Shown: one piece after another, positions 1 through 7,696 of the stretch | Position numbering within the stretch: the stretch's first letter is position 1 | How the letters are laid out: each line of letters begins with the position of its first letter | Assembly (NCBI RefSeq): GCF_019207085.1 | Contig: NZ_JAATOM010000024.1 | Coordinates: 21,856-85,855, forward strand | Reading direction: 5' to 3' | Length of the DNA: 64,000 nucleotides | DNA from: Variovorax sp. dw_308 | GTDB taxonomy: Bacteria; Pseudomonadota; Gammaproteobacteria; Burkholderiales; Burkholderiaceae_C | Made by a program: the position numbers and the translations under genes | Notes under the pieces: model-generated | Told to the model about the DNA's origin: nothing | What the model saw: only the letters and a program-made list of their open reading frames with translations | Databases searched by the model: none

Positions 1-63
1 GAAGAGGGGCGCGAGGGCGTGCAGTCCTTCCTGCAGAAGCGCAAGCCTTCGTGGCTGGTGTGA
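1..63 (+). CDS. C-terminal end of an enoyl-CoA hydratase/isomerase family protein (partial)
   Basis: An open frame enters from the left edge and stops at 61-63. The 20 visible residues end in FLQKRKPSWLV, a typical tail of crotonase-family enoyl-CoA hydratases, where FLxKRxPxW closes the protein. With a biotin-dependent acyl-CoA carboxylase and HMG-CoA lyase downstream, the likely identity is methylglutaconyl-CoA hydratase (LiuC) of leucine breakdown. That specific role is inferred from the neighbours; the active site lies outside the window. Confidence 0.6.
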   Translation, partial: EEGREGVQSFLQKRKPSWLV

Positions 64-88
64 TGGCCACACAGCGGCGCACGCCCTC

Positions 89-760
89 ATGACCTCGCTC
101 GACATGCCCCAGCTGCTCGCCCTGGCCGGTGCAATCGGCTGGGCCAGCGGCGTGCGCCTCTACCTTGTCGTGCTGCTGGTGGGGCTGGCAGGATTCTTCG
201 GCTGGATGCCCTTGCCCGGCGGCTTGCAGATGCTGTCGCATCCCGTGGTGCTGGTGGCCAGCGGCTTCATGGTGTTCGTCGAGTTCTTCGCCGACAAGAT
301 CCCGGGCCTCGATTCGCTGTGGGACATGGTGCACACCGTGATCCGCGTGCCGGCCGGCGCGGCGCTCGCGGCCGGCGTGTTCGGCGCGGACAACGGTGCG
401 ATGGCGCTGGTGGCTGCATTGCTGGGCGGTGGGCTCGCGGCGACCGCGCACACCGCCAAGGCGACCACGCGGGCGGCCATCAACACATCGCCGGAGCCGT
501 TCAGCAACGTGGGCGCCTCGCTGGTGGAAGACAGCCTGGTGCCGGCCAGCCTGTGGCTCGCGGTGGCGCACCCGGTGGTGTTCTTCATCGTGTTCGCGAT
601 CGTGCTGGTGATGAGCGTGTGGCTCATCCGCAAGAGCTGGCGATTCCTGCGCGGGCTCGTCAGCCGCGTTCGCAAGATCTTCAGCGGCAAGCCGGACCCG
701 GGCGTCGTGCCGGCGTTCCAACTCAAGAAACCCTCCTCGGAAGACAAATCCAATGTTTAA
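89..760 (+). CDS. DUF4126 family membrane protein
   Basis: 223 residues with several hydrophobic stretches (about residues 5-25, 27-60, 85-115 and 155-180) and a basic, probably cytoplasmic tail. The opening with GAIGWASGVRLY and a glycine/alanine-rich core match the DUF4126 family, whose function is unknown. It sits 25 bp after the hydratase and ahead of the carboxylase alpha subunit, so it is probably co-transcribed with leucine catabolism genes. Its stop codon (758-760) overlaps an ATG at 753 that begins a copy of the carboxylase start, an arrangement that would couple translation. Confidence 0.8.
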   Translation: MTSLDMPQLLALAGAIGWASGVRLYLVVLLVGLAGFFGWMPLPGGLQMLSHPVVLVASGFMVFVEFFADKIPGLDSLWDMVHTVIRVPAGAALAAGVFGADNGAMALVAALLGGGLAATAHTAKATTRAAINTSPEPFSNVGASLVEDSLVPASLWLAVAHPVVFFIVFAIVLVMSVWLIRKSWRFLRGLVSRVRKIFSGKPDPGVVPAFQLKKPSSEDKSNV

Positions 761-878
761 GAAGATCCTCATCGCCAACCGCGGTGACCAGCCGCGCAGC
801 GGCGCAGCAGCAGAGCCACATCGCGTGGCACGCGCAGCGGGCCGAGGCGATTTCACCGCGGAGACGCACCATGTTTAA
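753..878 (+). CDS. Possible 41-residue leader ORF made from a duplicated carboxylase start
   Basis: ATG at 753 follows a good ribosome-binding site (GGAAGA, 739-744) and opens a 41-codon frame. Its first 11 residues (MFKKILIANRG) are identical to those of the carboxylase alpha subunit that starts at 871. After that the frame diverges, and it ends at TAA 876-878, overlapping the true ATG at 871. The same eight bases (ATGTTTAA) form the overlap between DUF4126 and this ORF, so a chain DUF4126-leader-carboxylase of overlapping stops and starts results. Translation of the leader is inferred. It could also be a non-functional scar of a duplication. Confidence 0.4.
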   Translation: MFKKILIANRGDQPRSGAAAEPHRVARAAGRGDFTAETHHV

Positions 879-905
879 GAAGATCCTCATCGCCAACCGC
901 GGTGA
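753..905 (+). repeat. 35-bp perfect direct repeat of the carboxylase start
   Basis: Positions 753-787 and 871-905 are identical over 35 bp, 118 bp apart, and include the start codon and the first 11 codons of the carboxylase alpha gene. The second copy is the real gene start because its frame runs on for 664 codons. The first copy is out of frame with it. Confidence 0.95.
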
Positions 906-913
906 AATCGCCT
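845..913 (+). promoter_or_regulatory. liuD: 17-bp inverted repeat around the carboxylase start codon
   Basis: Positions 845-861 and 897-913 are perfect reverse complements (17 bp), separated by a 35-base loop that contains the ATG at 871. Part of the GGAG ribosome-binding site (860-863) lies at the end of the left arm. In mRNA this would form a strong GC-rich hairpin over the initiation region. Translation of the upstream leader frame, which passes through the left arm and ends at 878, would open it. The structure is seen in the sequence; the regulatory role is inferred. Confidence 0.5.
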
Positions 914-2865
914 GCCGCGTCGCCGCCACTGCGCGCCGCATGGCCATCCGCACCGTGGCCGTGTATTCCGATGCCGATGCGCATGCCAATCACGTGCGTG
1001 CCTGTGACGAGTCGGTGTACCTCGGCGGCAGTGCGCCGAAGGACAGCTACCTGCGCTGGGAAAAGATCCTCGAAGCTGCGAAGGCGACCGGCGCTGAAGC
1101 CATCCATCCCGGCTACGGCTTCCTCAGCGAGAACGAGGAGTTCGCCCAGGCCTGCGCCGACGCGGGCCTGGTCTTCATCGGCCCGCCGCCCTCGGCGATC
1201 AAGGCGATGGGCCTGAAGGCCGAGTCGAAGCAGCTCATGGAAAAGGCCGGTGTGCCGCTGGTGCCCGGCTACCACGGCAGCGAGCAGGATCCGGCGCTGC
1301 TGCAGCGCGAGGCCGACCGCATCGGCTACCCGGTGCTCATCAAGGCCAGCGCGGGCGGCGGTGGCAAGGGCATGCGCGCCGTCGACAAGTCGGAGGACTT
1401 TGCCGCGGCGCTGGCGTCGTGCCAGCGCGAGGCGATCAACAGCTTCGGCGACGATGCGGTGCTCATCGAGAAGTACGTGCAACGCCCGCGCCACATCGAG
1501 ATCCAGGTGTTCGGCGACACGCACGGCGACTGCGTCTACCTGTTCGAGCGCGACTGCTCGGTGCAGCGGCGGCACCAGAAGGTGCTGGAGGAGGCGCCTG
1601 CGCCCGGCATGACGGAGGCGATGCGCGCGGAGATGGGCGCGGCGGCGGTCGCTGCAGCGAAGGCGGTGAACTACGTCGGCGCGGGCACTGTCGAGTTCAT
1701 CGTCGAGCAGCGCGACGGTGGCGCCATGAACTTTTTCTTCATGGAGATGAACACCCGCCTGCAGGTCGAGCATCCCGTCACCGAAGCGATCACCGGCCTC
1801 GACCTCGTGGAATGGCAACTGCGCGTGGCCTCGGGCGAGCCGCTGCCATTGAAGCAAGAGCAACTGCAGATCCACGGCCACGCGATCGAGGCGCGCATCT
1901 GCGCCGAGAACCCCGACAACAACTTCCTGCCCGCCACCGGCACGCTGCACGTCTACCGCAAGCCGCAGGCCACCGCCTTCCAGCGCAGCCGCGTGCGCAT
2001 CGACGACGGCGTGCGCGAGGGCGGCGAGATATCGCCGTTCTACGACTCGATGATCGCCAAGCTCATCGTGCACGGCAGCACGCGCGCCGAGGCGCTGGCC
2101 CGGCTCGACGCCGCGCTGGCGCAGGTGCACATCGTCGGCGTGGCAACCAACGTGCAGTTCCTGCGCGGCATCATCGCCACCGATTCTTTTGCCAACGCCA
2201 ACCTCGACACGGCATTGATCGAGCGCGAGCGCGCCGTGCTGTTCGACCGCGAGCCGCTGGGCTTGCCTCTCGCCGCCGCGGCAGCCATCGCGCGCCAGTG
2301 CATCACCGAATGGCCGGCGGCCATGCCCGAGCCCTTCGCGCGCCGCGACGGCTTCCGCGCGCTCGGCGAATACAAGCGCCGCTTCGACTACGAGTTCCGC
2401 GGCGAACCAGCGTCGGCCACGCTGACCTACAAGCGCGACGGCAGCTTCTGGCTCGAAGCCGGCGGGGTCTCGGGTGCGCTGGTGGTCGGGCAGTTCCCCT
2501 CCGGCGAGTTCGAAGTCGAGTTCAACGGCGGCCGCCATACCCTGAACGTCTACGAACGTGATGGCAGTTCGCACGTCTTCGCGGCGCAAGGCGCTACGAA
2601 GATCCTTGCCGTCGACCGTCTCGCGCATGCCGGCGACACGCAGGCCGAAGGCGGCCGGCTCACCGCGCCGATGCCCGGCAAGGTCGTGTCCTTTGCGGTG
2701 AAGGCCGGGGACAAGGTCAGCAAGGGCCAGCCGCTCGCGGTGATGGAAGCGATGAAGATGGAGCACACCATCGCCGCGCCGGCTGATGGCACCGTCGAGG
2801 AACTGATGTTCGCGCCGGGCGACCAGGTGGCCGAGGGCAATGAGTTGCTGCGCATCAGCGCCTGA
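871..2865 (+). CDS. liuD: Biotin-dependent acyl-CoA carboxylase alpha subunit, probably 3-methylcrotonyl-CoA carboxylase
   Basis: 664 residues in the usual order of an acyl-CoA carboxylase alpha chain. The biotin carboxylase N-domain begins MFKKILIANRGEIACRV; the ATP-grasp glycine loop GGGGKGMR is near residue 163; the catalytic EMNTRLQVEHPVTE segment is near 292; a BT-type linker follows; and the C-terminal biotinyl domain has the AMKM motif with biotinylated Lys629. It carboxylates a CoA ester together with a beta subunit not seen here. The flanking hydratase and HMG-CoA lyase point to 3-methylcrotonyl-CoA (leucine) rather than propionyl- or acetyl-CoA. The start at 871 is chosen because the family begins with this sequence and a GGAG site lies 7 bases upstream. 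Confidence 0.88.
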   Translation: MFKKILIANRGEIACRVAATARRMAIRTVAVYSDADAHANHVRACDESVYLGGSAPKDSYLRWEKILEAAKATGAEAIHPGYGFLSENEEFAQACADAGLVFIGPPPSAIKAMGLKAESKQLMEKAGVPLVPGYHGSEQDPALLQREADRIGYPVLIKASAGGGGKGMRAVDKSEDFAAALASCQREAINSFGDDAVLIEKYVQRPRHIEIQVFGDTHGDCVYLFERDCSVQRRHQKVLEEAPAPGMTEAMRAEMGAAAVAAAKAVNYVGAGTVEFIVEQRDGGAMNFFFMEMNTRLQVEHPVTEAITGLDLVEWQLRVASGEPLPLKQEQLQIHGHAIEARICAENPDNNFLPATGTLHVYRKPQATAFQRSRVRIDDGVREGGEISPFYDSMIAKLIVHGSTRAEALARLDAALAQVHIVGVATNVQFLRGIIATDSFANANLDTALIERERAVLFDREPLGLPLAAAAAIARQCITEWPAAMPEPFARRDGFRALGEYKRRFDYEFRGEPASATLTYKRDGSFWLEAGGVSGALVVGQFPSGEFEVEFNGGRHTLNVYERDGSSHVFAAQGATKILAVDRLAHAGDTQAEGGRLTAPMPGKVVSFAVKAGDKVSKGQPLAVMEAMKMEHTIAAPADGTVEELMFAPGDQVAEGNELLRISA

Positions 2866-3001
2866 TTGGATCGAGTGGCATCGAGTTCGCCCTTCTGCTT
2901 CAGAATGCCGGGTTGCCGGAGATACTCCTCCCCTTAAATTTGCTAGGCGCAAACGCGTTGGGCGTCGATCGGGCGCCAACGAAGAAGGCAGTTGTCCATC
3001 A

Positions 3002-4207
3002 ATGAGTCAAATCCCATTCCTGACGCGCGTCGTGCTTCGCAACTACAAGAGCATCGGTGCTTGCGACGTGCGTCTAGGCCCGCTGACTTATCTTGTGGGC
3101 GCGAATGGCTCCGGCAAGAGCAACTTTCTCGATGCGCTGCATCTCGTGCGCGATGCATTGTCGTCGTCCCTGGACAATGCACTGAACGAACGCGGGGGAC
3201 TCACTGAAGTCCGGCGAAGGTCCAGCGGCCACCCGACGCACTTTGGAATCCGAGTTGAATTCGTCTTGCCTGACCTAAGACTGGGTCACTACGCTTTCAA
3301 TATTGGCGCATTGCCCGGCAGAGGCTATGAAGTACAACGTGAGGAATGCGCTGTGGGTGGGGCGAGCGGCGGCCCGTTCTACAAAATTGAGCGGGGCCAG
3401 TTATTGGCCAGCAGCGAGGCCACGTTTCCGGCTGTCACGTCCGATCGCTTGGCACTCGTCAGCGTTTCAGGCCTGGCGGTCTTTCGACCCGTCTTCGATG
3501 CATTGATTGCGATGGGGTTTTACAACCTCAATCCCAAACTCATGCGTGAACCACAAAAGCCTCAGGACGGTCGCTTGCTCAAGCCCGCTGGCGAAAATAT
3601 CGTCAGTGTGATTGGCCATCTCGAACGAGTCGCCCCGGAGAGCATGAGTTCGATTCAGGAGTACCTTCAAACGGTCGTTCCGACGGTGCAGGGCGTGCGG
3701 CGGGAGCAAATGGGACCGCTGGAGACTTTGGAATTTCGGCAGGACATGGCAGGTTCAAAGCATCCGTGGCGATTCCCGGCCCAGAACATGTCGGACGGCA
3801 CCTTGCGCGCATTGGGAGTCCTTACAGCACTCTTCCAAGCGAATCGAGACTATGCGCCTTTGCTGGTAGGTATCGAGGAGCCTGAGACTGCATTGCACCC
3901 CGCCGCAGGTGCAGCATTGCGCGAGGCGTTGCTGCAGGCCTCGCGGGGAACCCAGATCATCGTCACAAGTCACAGCCCCGATCTACTGGACGACCGCGAC
4001 ATTGATCCCGCCCATTTTCTGGCGGTGATCTCTGAAGGTGGCGAGACTCGCATAGGTCCGCTGGACGAGGCATCGAAGTCAATGATGCACAAGCAGCTTT
4101 TCTCTGCCGGGGAGTTGCTGCGCCTCAATCAGCTTGAGCCCGATCGCGCAATTCTCAACGCGCAGTTGCAGAAACAGGCCGAATTGTTCGGCAATTCCAC
4201 ACCGTGA
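3002..4207 (+). CDS. AAA family ATPase (AAA_21/SMC-like) of a two-gene cassette
   Basis: 401 residues. Walker A is GANGSGKS (about 33-40), after an RNYKSIG opening typical of RecF/OLD-like AAA_21 ATPases. An ABC-like signature NMSDGT is near residue 261, Walker B LLVGIEEPETALHP near 287, and a TSHSPDLLD switch near 321. This is the architecture of ATPases that partner with nuclease or toxin subunits in phage defence (GajA, PtuA, AriA types). Its stop overlaps the next start by 4 bp (GTGA), so the two are one transcriptional unit. Base composition is visibly less GC-rich than the neighbours, suggesting horizontal gain into the liu-like cluster. A defence role is inference. Confidence 0.85.
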   Translation: MSQIPFLTRVVLRNYKSIGACDVRLGPLTYLVGANGSGKSNFLDALHLVRDALSSSLDNALNERGGLTEVRRRSSGHPTHFGIRVEFVLPDLRLGHYAFNIGALPGRGYEVQREECAVGGASGGPFYKIERGQLLASSEATFPAVTSDRLALVSVSGLAVFRPVFDALIAMGFYNLNPKLMREPQKPQDGRLLKPAGENIVSVIGHLERVAPESMSSIQEYLQTVVPTVQGVRREQMGPLETLEFRQDMAGSKHPWRFPAQNMSDGTLRALGVLTALFQANRDYAPLLVGIEEPETALHPAAGAALREALLQASRGTQIIVTSHSPDLLDDRDIDPAHFLAVISEGGETRIGPLDEASKSMMHKQLFSAGELLRLNQLEPDRAILNAQLQKQAELFGNSTP

Positions 4208-4803
4208 TCACCGTTGCTTCGATTGTGGAGGGCGATGGCGAAGTCCTCGCTTTGCCGGTGCTGTTGCGACGCCTGCAAGTATGGCGAACGCCCGAAGTGC
4301 AAGCGGATATTCTTCGCCCGATTCGTGTTCGACGAGACCAGTTTCTCAACAAGGAATCCGAATTCAATCGACACCTTCAGTTGGCCGCCGCGAAATGCGG
4401 AGAGTCAGGCTGGATATTGATTCTGATGGATGCCGACGACGATTGTCCGGCGGACAAAGGCGCCGAAGTCCTGAAGCGAGCTACGGAACTCGCGCCTCAC
4501 CGCAGACTCGGCGTTGTCTTCGCCAATCGGGAGTATGAAGCCTGGTTTATCGCTGCGTCGTCGTCGCTCCATGGTCGCAGGGGCTTTGAATCCCGTGCAG
4601 ATGACGAGCAAGTGGACCCGGAATCGCCCAGGAATGCGAAGGGTTGGATCAATGACCGCCTCGTAGATGGGACCTACGGGGAAACGACGGATCAGCCAGC
4701 GTTCTCGCACGTCTTCGACCTTGAATTGGCGCATCACAGAAGCAGGTCATTTCGCAAGCTGTGCGATGAATGGACCAAACATGCCTTCGCACTCGAGTCT
4801 TAG
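4204..4803 (+). CDS. DUF4276 family protein, TOPRIM-like partner of the AAA ATPase
   Basis: 199 residues, GTG start overlapping the ATPase stop. The N-terminus VEGDGEVLALPVLLRR carries the acidic residue pair expected for a TOPRIM-like first motif. LILMDADDDCP (about residues 72-82) resembles the DxD metal motif, and NREYEAWFIA follows as in DUF4276 proteins. The family is commonly found beside AAA_21 ATPases. In analogous pairs the TOPRIM-like subunit is the effector (nuclease or toxin) and the ATPase the sensor or regulator. No experimental function is claimed. Base composition matches the ATPase and differs from the flanking metabolic genes. GhrA starts only 6 bp further on. Confidence 0.8.
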   Translation: MITVASIVEGDGEVLALPVLLRRLQVWRTPEVQADILRPIRVRRDQFLNKESEFNRHLQLAAAKCGESGWILILMDADDDCPADKGAEVLKRATELAPHRRLGVVFANREYEAWFIAASSSLHGRRGFESRADDEQVDPESPRNAKGWINDRLVDGTYGETTDQPAFSHVFDLELAHHRSRSFRKLCDEWTKHAFALES

Positions 4804-4809
4804 CAAACC

Positions 4810-5751
4810 ATGCGTATCACCGTCTGCCTCACCGACAACAACCGCCCCGAACCTTGGGTCGACAACCTGCGGGCCGAACTGCCTGACGCCGACATCGCGC
4901 CCTGGTCGCCGGGCGATGCGCCGGCTGATCACGCGGTGGTGTGGGCGCCGGCGCAGGAGTTCCTCGACGAGCAGCAGACGCTGCGCGGCCTGTTCAACAT
5001 CGGCGCCGGCGTGGATGCCTTGCTCAAGCTCAAGCTGCCGCCGCAGACCCGCATCGTGCGGCTCGACGACGCCGGCATGTCGGTGCAGATGGCCGAGTAC
5101 GTCTGCCATGCGCTGATCCGCCATTTCCGCGAGTTCGACGGCTACGAGGCCGACGCGCGTGAAGGCAAGTGGAGCTACCGCCGCCCGCGCGCCCGCAACG
5201 ACTTCCCGGTTGGCGTGATGGGCCTCGGCGTGCTCGGCGAACGCGTGGGAAAGGCGATCGGCCAGTTCGAGTTTCCGGTGATGGGCTGGAGCAGATCGCC
5301 AAAGCAGATCGACGGCATCCGCTGCTTCTCGGGCGACAAGGGCTTCGATGACTTCCTGGCCGCCAGCCGCGTGCTGGTCTGCCTGCTGCCGCTCACCCCC
5401 GGGACGCGCGGCATCCTGCGCCGCGACAACCTGCTGAAGCTCAACGCCGGCCAGCCCGGCGGCTACATCATCAACGTCGCCCGCGGCGCGCACCTGGTCG
5501 ACGAGGACCTGATCCCGCTGCTGGACGCCGGCCAACTCGCGGGCGCGACGCTCGACGTGTTCCAGTCCGAGCCCCTGGCCTCCGACCACCCCTTCTGGCG
5601 CCACCCCAGGATCACCGTGACCCCGCACGCATCCGCTCGCACCCAGCGCGAAGAGTCTGTCGCCCAGATCGTCACCAAGATCCGCGCCCTCGAAGCAGGT
5701 GCCAGCTTCGACGAATTGCCCGGCGTGGTCGATGCCTCCCGCGGCTACTGA
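4810..5751 (+). CDS. ghrA: Glyoxylate/hydroxypyruvate reductase A (D-2-hydroxyacid dehydrogenase)
   Basis: 313 residues. The NAD(P)-binding signature GLGVLGERV is near residue 138. Further features are LLPLTPGTRGI, the INVARGAHLVDEDLI segment with the substrate-binding Arg, and DVFQSEPLASDHPFW with a catalytic Glu, followed by a TPHASA histidine, all as in the GhrA branch of D-2-hydroxyacid dehydrogenases. It reduces glyoxylate and hydroxypyruvate using NADPH in the cytoplasm. It lies between the AAA/DUF4276 cassette and HMG-CoA lyase. Its original partner upstream was presumably the carboxylase gene before the cassette arrived. Confidence 0.88.
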   Translation: MRITVCLTDNNRPEPWVDNLRAELPDADIAPWSPGDAPADHAVVWAPAQEFLDEQQTLRGLFNIGAGVDALLKLKLPPQTRIVRLDDAGMSVQMAEYVCHALIRHFREFDGYEADAREGKWSYRRPRARNDFPVGVMGLGVLGERVGKAIGQFEFPVMGWSRSPKQIDGIRCFSGDKGFDDFLAASRVLVCLLPLTPGTRGILRRDNLLKLNAGQPGGYIINVARGAHLVDEDLIPLLDAGQLAGATLDVFQSEPLASDHPFWRHPRITVTPHASARTQREESVAQIVTKIRALEAGASFDELPGVVDASRGY

Positions 5752-5826
5752 GAACGCAAGGGTGTGCCTGCCGCCCGACACGGGCAATTCATTGCGGGTA
5801 TCGTTGGTGCCCGCCGGAGAGAGACC

Positions 5827-6747
5827 ATGAAACTACCCACACGCGTGAAGATCGTCGACGTCGGGCCGCGCGACGGCCTGCAGAACGAAAAGCAACCCGT
5901 GCCCGCCGAAGTCAAGATCGGCCTGGTGCATCGCCTGCAGGACGCGGGCTTGCGCGAGATCGAGGTCACCAGCTTCGTCAGCCCGAAGTGGGTGCCGCAG
6001 ATGGCCGACAACGCCGAGGTGATGCACGGCATCCAGCGCAAGCCGGGCGTGCGCTACTCGGTGCTCACGCCCAACATGAAGGGCTTCGAGGCCGCCATCG
6101 CGGCGCCGCGAGAGGAATGGCCCGACGAGATCGTGGTGTTCGGCGCCGCCAGCGAGGCCTTCAGCCAGAAGAACATCAACTGTTCCATTGCCGAGAGCAT
6201 CGAGCGCTTCGCACCCGTGGTGGCCGCCGCGCGGGACAAGGGCATCTACGTGCGCGGCGCGATGTCGTGCACGGTGGGCTGCCCGTACGAAGGCGAAGTC
6301 GCGCCCGAGGCCGTGGGCCGGCTCGCGAAGCTCATGAAGGACATCGGCGTGCAGCACGTTGGGGTGGCCGACACCATCGGCGTCGGCACGCCCGTGAAGG
6401 TGCAGCGCGCCATCGAGGCCACGCTCGCGCACTACGACATCGACGACATTTCCGGCCACTACCACGACACCTACGGCCAGGCGCTGGGCAACACGCTGGC
6501 CAGCCTGGAGATGGGCGTGTGGCAGTTCGACACCTCGTCGGCCGGGCTGGGCGGCTGCCCCTACGCGAAGGGCGCGACCGGCAATGTTGCGACCGAGGAC
6601 GTGGTCTACATGCTGCACGGCATGGGCATCGAGACCGGCATCGACCTCGACAAGCTCATCGACGCCGGCGTCTACATCAGCGATGCGCTGGGCCGCGAGC
6701 CGAACTCGCGTGCGTCGAAGGCGATTCGCACGAAACGCGCGGGGTGA
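5827..6747 (+). CDS. mvaB: Hydroxymethylglutaryl-CoA lyase
   Basis: 306 residues, DRE-TIM metallolyase fold. VDVGPRDGLQNE at the N-terminus holds the catalytic Arg-Asp. The HYHDTYGQALGNTL segment supplies metal-ligand histidines, and GLGGCPYAKGATGN (near 240-253) contains the catalytic cysteine of HMG-CoA lyases. It splits HMG-CoA into acetoacetate and acetyl-CoA, the last step of leucine breakdown. The start at 5827 follows GGAGAGAG at a good distance; a longer upstream frame lacks family similarity. It fits the liu-like cluster with the carboxylase alpha subunit. Confidence 0.92.
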   Translation: MKLPTRVKIVDVGPRDGLQNEKQPVPAEVKIGLVHRLQDAGLREIEVTSFVSPKWVPQMADNAEVMHGIQRKPGVRYSVLTPNMKGFEAAIAAPREEWPDEIVVFGAASEAFSQKNINCSIAESIERFAPVVAAARDKGIYVRGAMSCTVGCPYEGEVAPEAVGRLAKLMKDIGVQHVGVADTIGVGTPVKVQRAIEATLAHYDIDDISGHYHDTYGQALGNTLASLEMGVWQFDTSSAGLGGCPYAKGATGNVATEDVVYMLHGMGIETGIDLDKLIDAGVYISDALGREPNSRASKAIRTKRAG

Positions 6748-6772
6748 GGCATCCATGAACGCGGACTTGGCC

Positions 6773-6883
6773 GTACGCGAAGGACGCGAAGGTTTCGCGA
6801 AGGACGCGAAAGAAGACAATTCAAGAATGACTTCCTTGCAATCCTTTCGCGTCCTTCGCGGAACCTTCGCGTCCTCTGCGTCC
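6773..6883. repeat. mvaB: Pair of about 40-bp near-perfect inverted repeats (palindromic intergenic element)
   Basis: Positions 6773-6812 and 6844-6883 are reverse complements over about 40 bp with only a few mismatches, separated by a 31-bp AT-richer loop. Each arm is itself built from repeated units of the type GCGAAGGACGCGAAGG. It fills the gap between HMG-CoA lyase and the YbaK gene. Such elements behave as transcript-stabilising or terminating hairpins, or as non-autonomous mobile palindromes; the sequence alone does not decide which. Confidence 0.85.
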
Positions 6884-6908
6884 GGCTCCCGTATTCCTTG
6901 CCTTGATC

Positions 6909-7397
6909 ATGTGCGGCTCTGAACTTCATTCCCTGCCCGAGGGCGTTCAGCGCGTGGCGCGCGTGTTGCAGGAGGCCGGCCATCCGCATGCGCCGCAAAT
7001 GCTCGACGATGCCGCCCGCACCGCGCAACAGGCGGCCGACGCGCTGGGTATTGCGGTGGGGCAGATCGCCAAGAGCATCATCTTCCGCCGCAAGAGCGAC
7101 GAGTCGGCCGTGCTGGTCATCACCTCGGGCGACAAGCGTGTGGACGAGAAGAAGGTCGACGCCATCGTCGGCAAGACGGGCCGCGCCGATGCGGATTTCG
7201 TCAAGTCGAAGACGGGCTTCTCCATCGGCGGCGTCTCGCCCTTCGCGCAGGCCACGCCGGCCGTCACGCTGATCGATCGCGAGCTGTTCCGCTTCGACGA
7301 GATCTGGGCCGCCGCCGGCCATCCGCATGCGGTGGTTCGACTTGCGCCGCAAGACCTCGAACGCCTGACCGGCGCGCCCGTCGCCGACGTGGTGTGA
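6909..7397 (+). CDS. YbaK/EbsC family aminoacyl-tRNA editing-type protein
   Basis: 162 residues from ATG 6909 (a TTG two codons earlier is possible). It contains the YbaK/ProX fold features QIAKSIIFRR, VLVITSGDKRVDEKKV, the FSIGGVSPFA loop and a C-terminal WAAAGHPHAVVRL segment. Family members hydrolyse mis-charged aminoacyl-tRNAs such as Ala- or Cys-tRNA(Pro). The conserved lysine in the AKSIIF segment corresponds to the catalytic lysine of the family. It overlaps the next gene by 4 bp, starting a three-gene chain of overlapping genes. Confidence 0.85.
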   Translation: MCGSELHSLPEGVQRVARVLQEAGHPHAPQMLDDAARTAQQAADALGIAVGQIAKSIIFRRKSDESAVLVITSGDKRVDEKKVDAIVGKTGRADADFVKSKTGFSIGGVSPFAQATPAVTLIDRELFRFDEIWAAAGHPHAVVRLAPQDLERLTGAPVADVV

Positions 7398-7696
7398 ACG
7401 CCGTGCGCGGCGAGGGCGCGGCCGTGCCGGATGCACCGGCCTCGATACGCGACGACGCCGACTTCGATCCGATGGCTGCCCGTGCCGTCGCGGCGCGTGC
7501 AGTCGAGGTGGGAGATTCGGAGTCGGTGCCATCGCCATGCACTTCCGTTTGCCGCATCCACGAAGGCAGCGGCCTCTGCCGCGGGTGTTTTCGGACGCTG
7601 GCCGAAATCGCGCAGTGGAGTCGCATGGACGACCCCGGCAAGCGCCGGGTCTGGGCCTGCATCGCACGACGCATCGAAGAGGCGACAGCGCCATGA
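7394..7696 (+). CDS. DUF1289 domain protein
   Basis: 100 residues with a GTG start overlapping the YbaK stop (GTGA). The C-terminal half carries the DUF1289 cysteine signature: PCTSVCRIHEGSGLCRGCFRT with four cysteines, then the EIAQWSRM helix and an RRVWACIARR segment. The cysteines could bind a metal or Fe-S centre; the biochemical role of the family is unknown. The first half is low-complexity and less conserved, so initiation further inside is possible. It overlaps the following isomerase gene by 4 bp (ATGA), implying coupled translation. Confidence 0.8.
   Translation: MNAVRGEGAAVPDAPASIRDDADFDPMAARAVAARAVEVGDSESVPSPCTSVCRIHEGSGLCRGCFRTLAEIAQWSRMDDPGKRRVWACIARRIEEATAP

Noticed and set aside
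319..2865. An 848-codon frame starting at 319 that contains the carboxylase
   Set aside because: The part before 871 lies inside the DUF4126 gene in another frame and has shadow-like arginine-rich sequence. The family N-terminus is exactly at 871.
853..2979. A 708-codon minus-strand frame opposite the carboxylase gene
   Set aside because: Antisense shadow of a GC-rich gene with no recognisable motif; the opposite strand carries the complete carboxylase.
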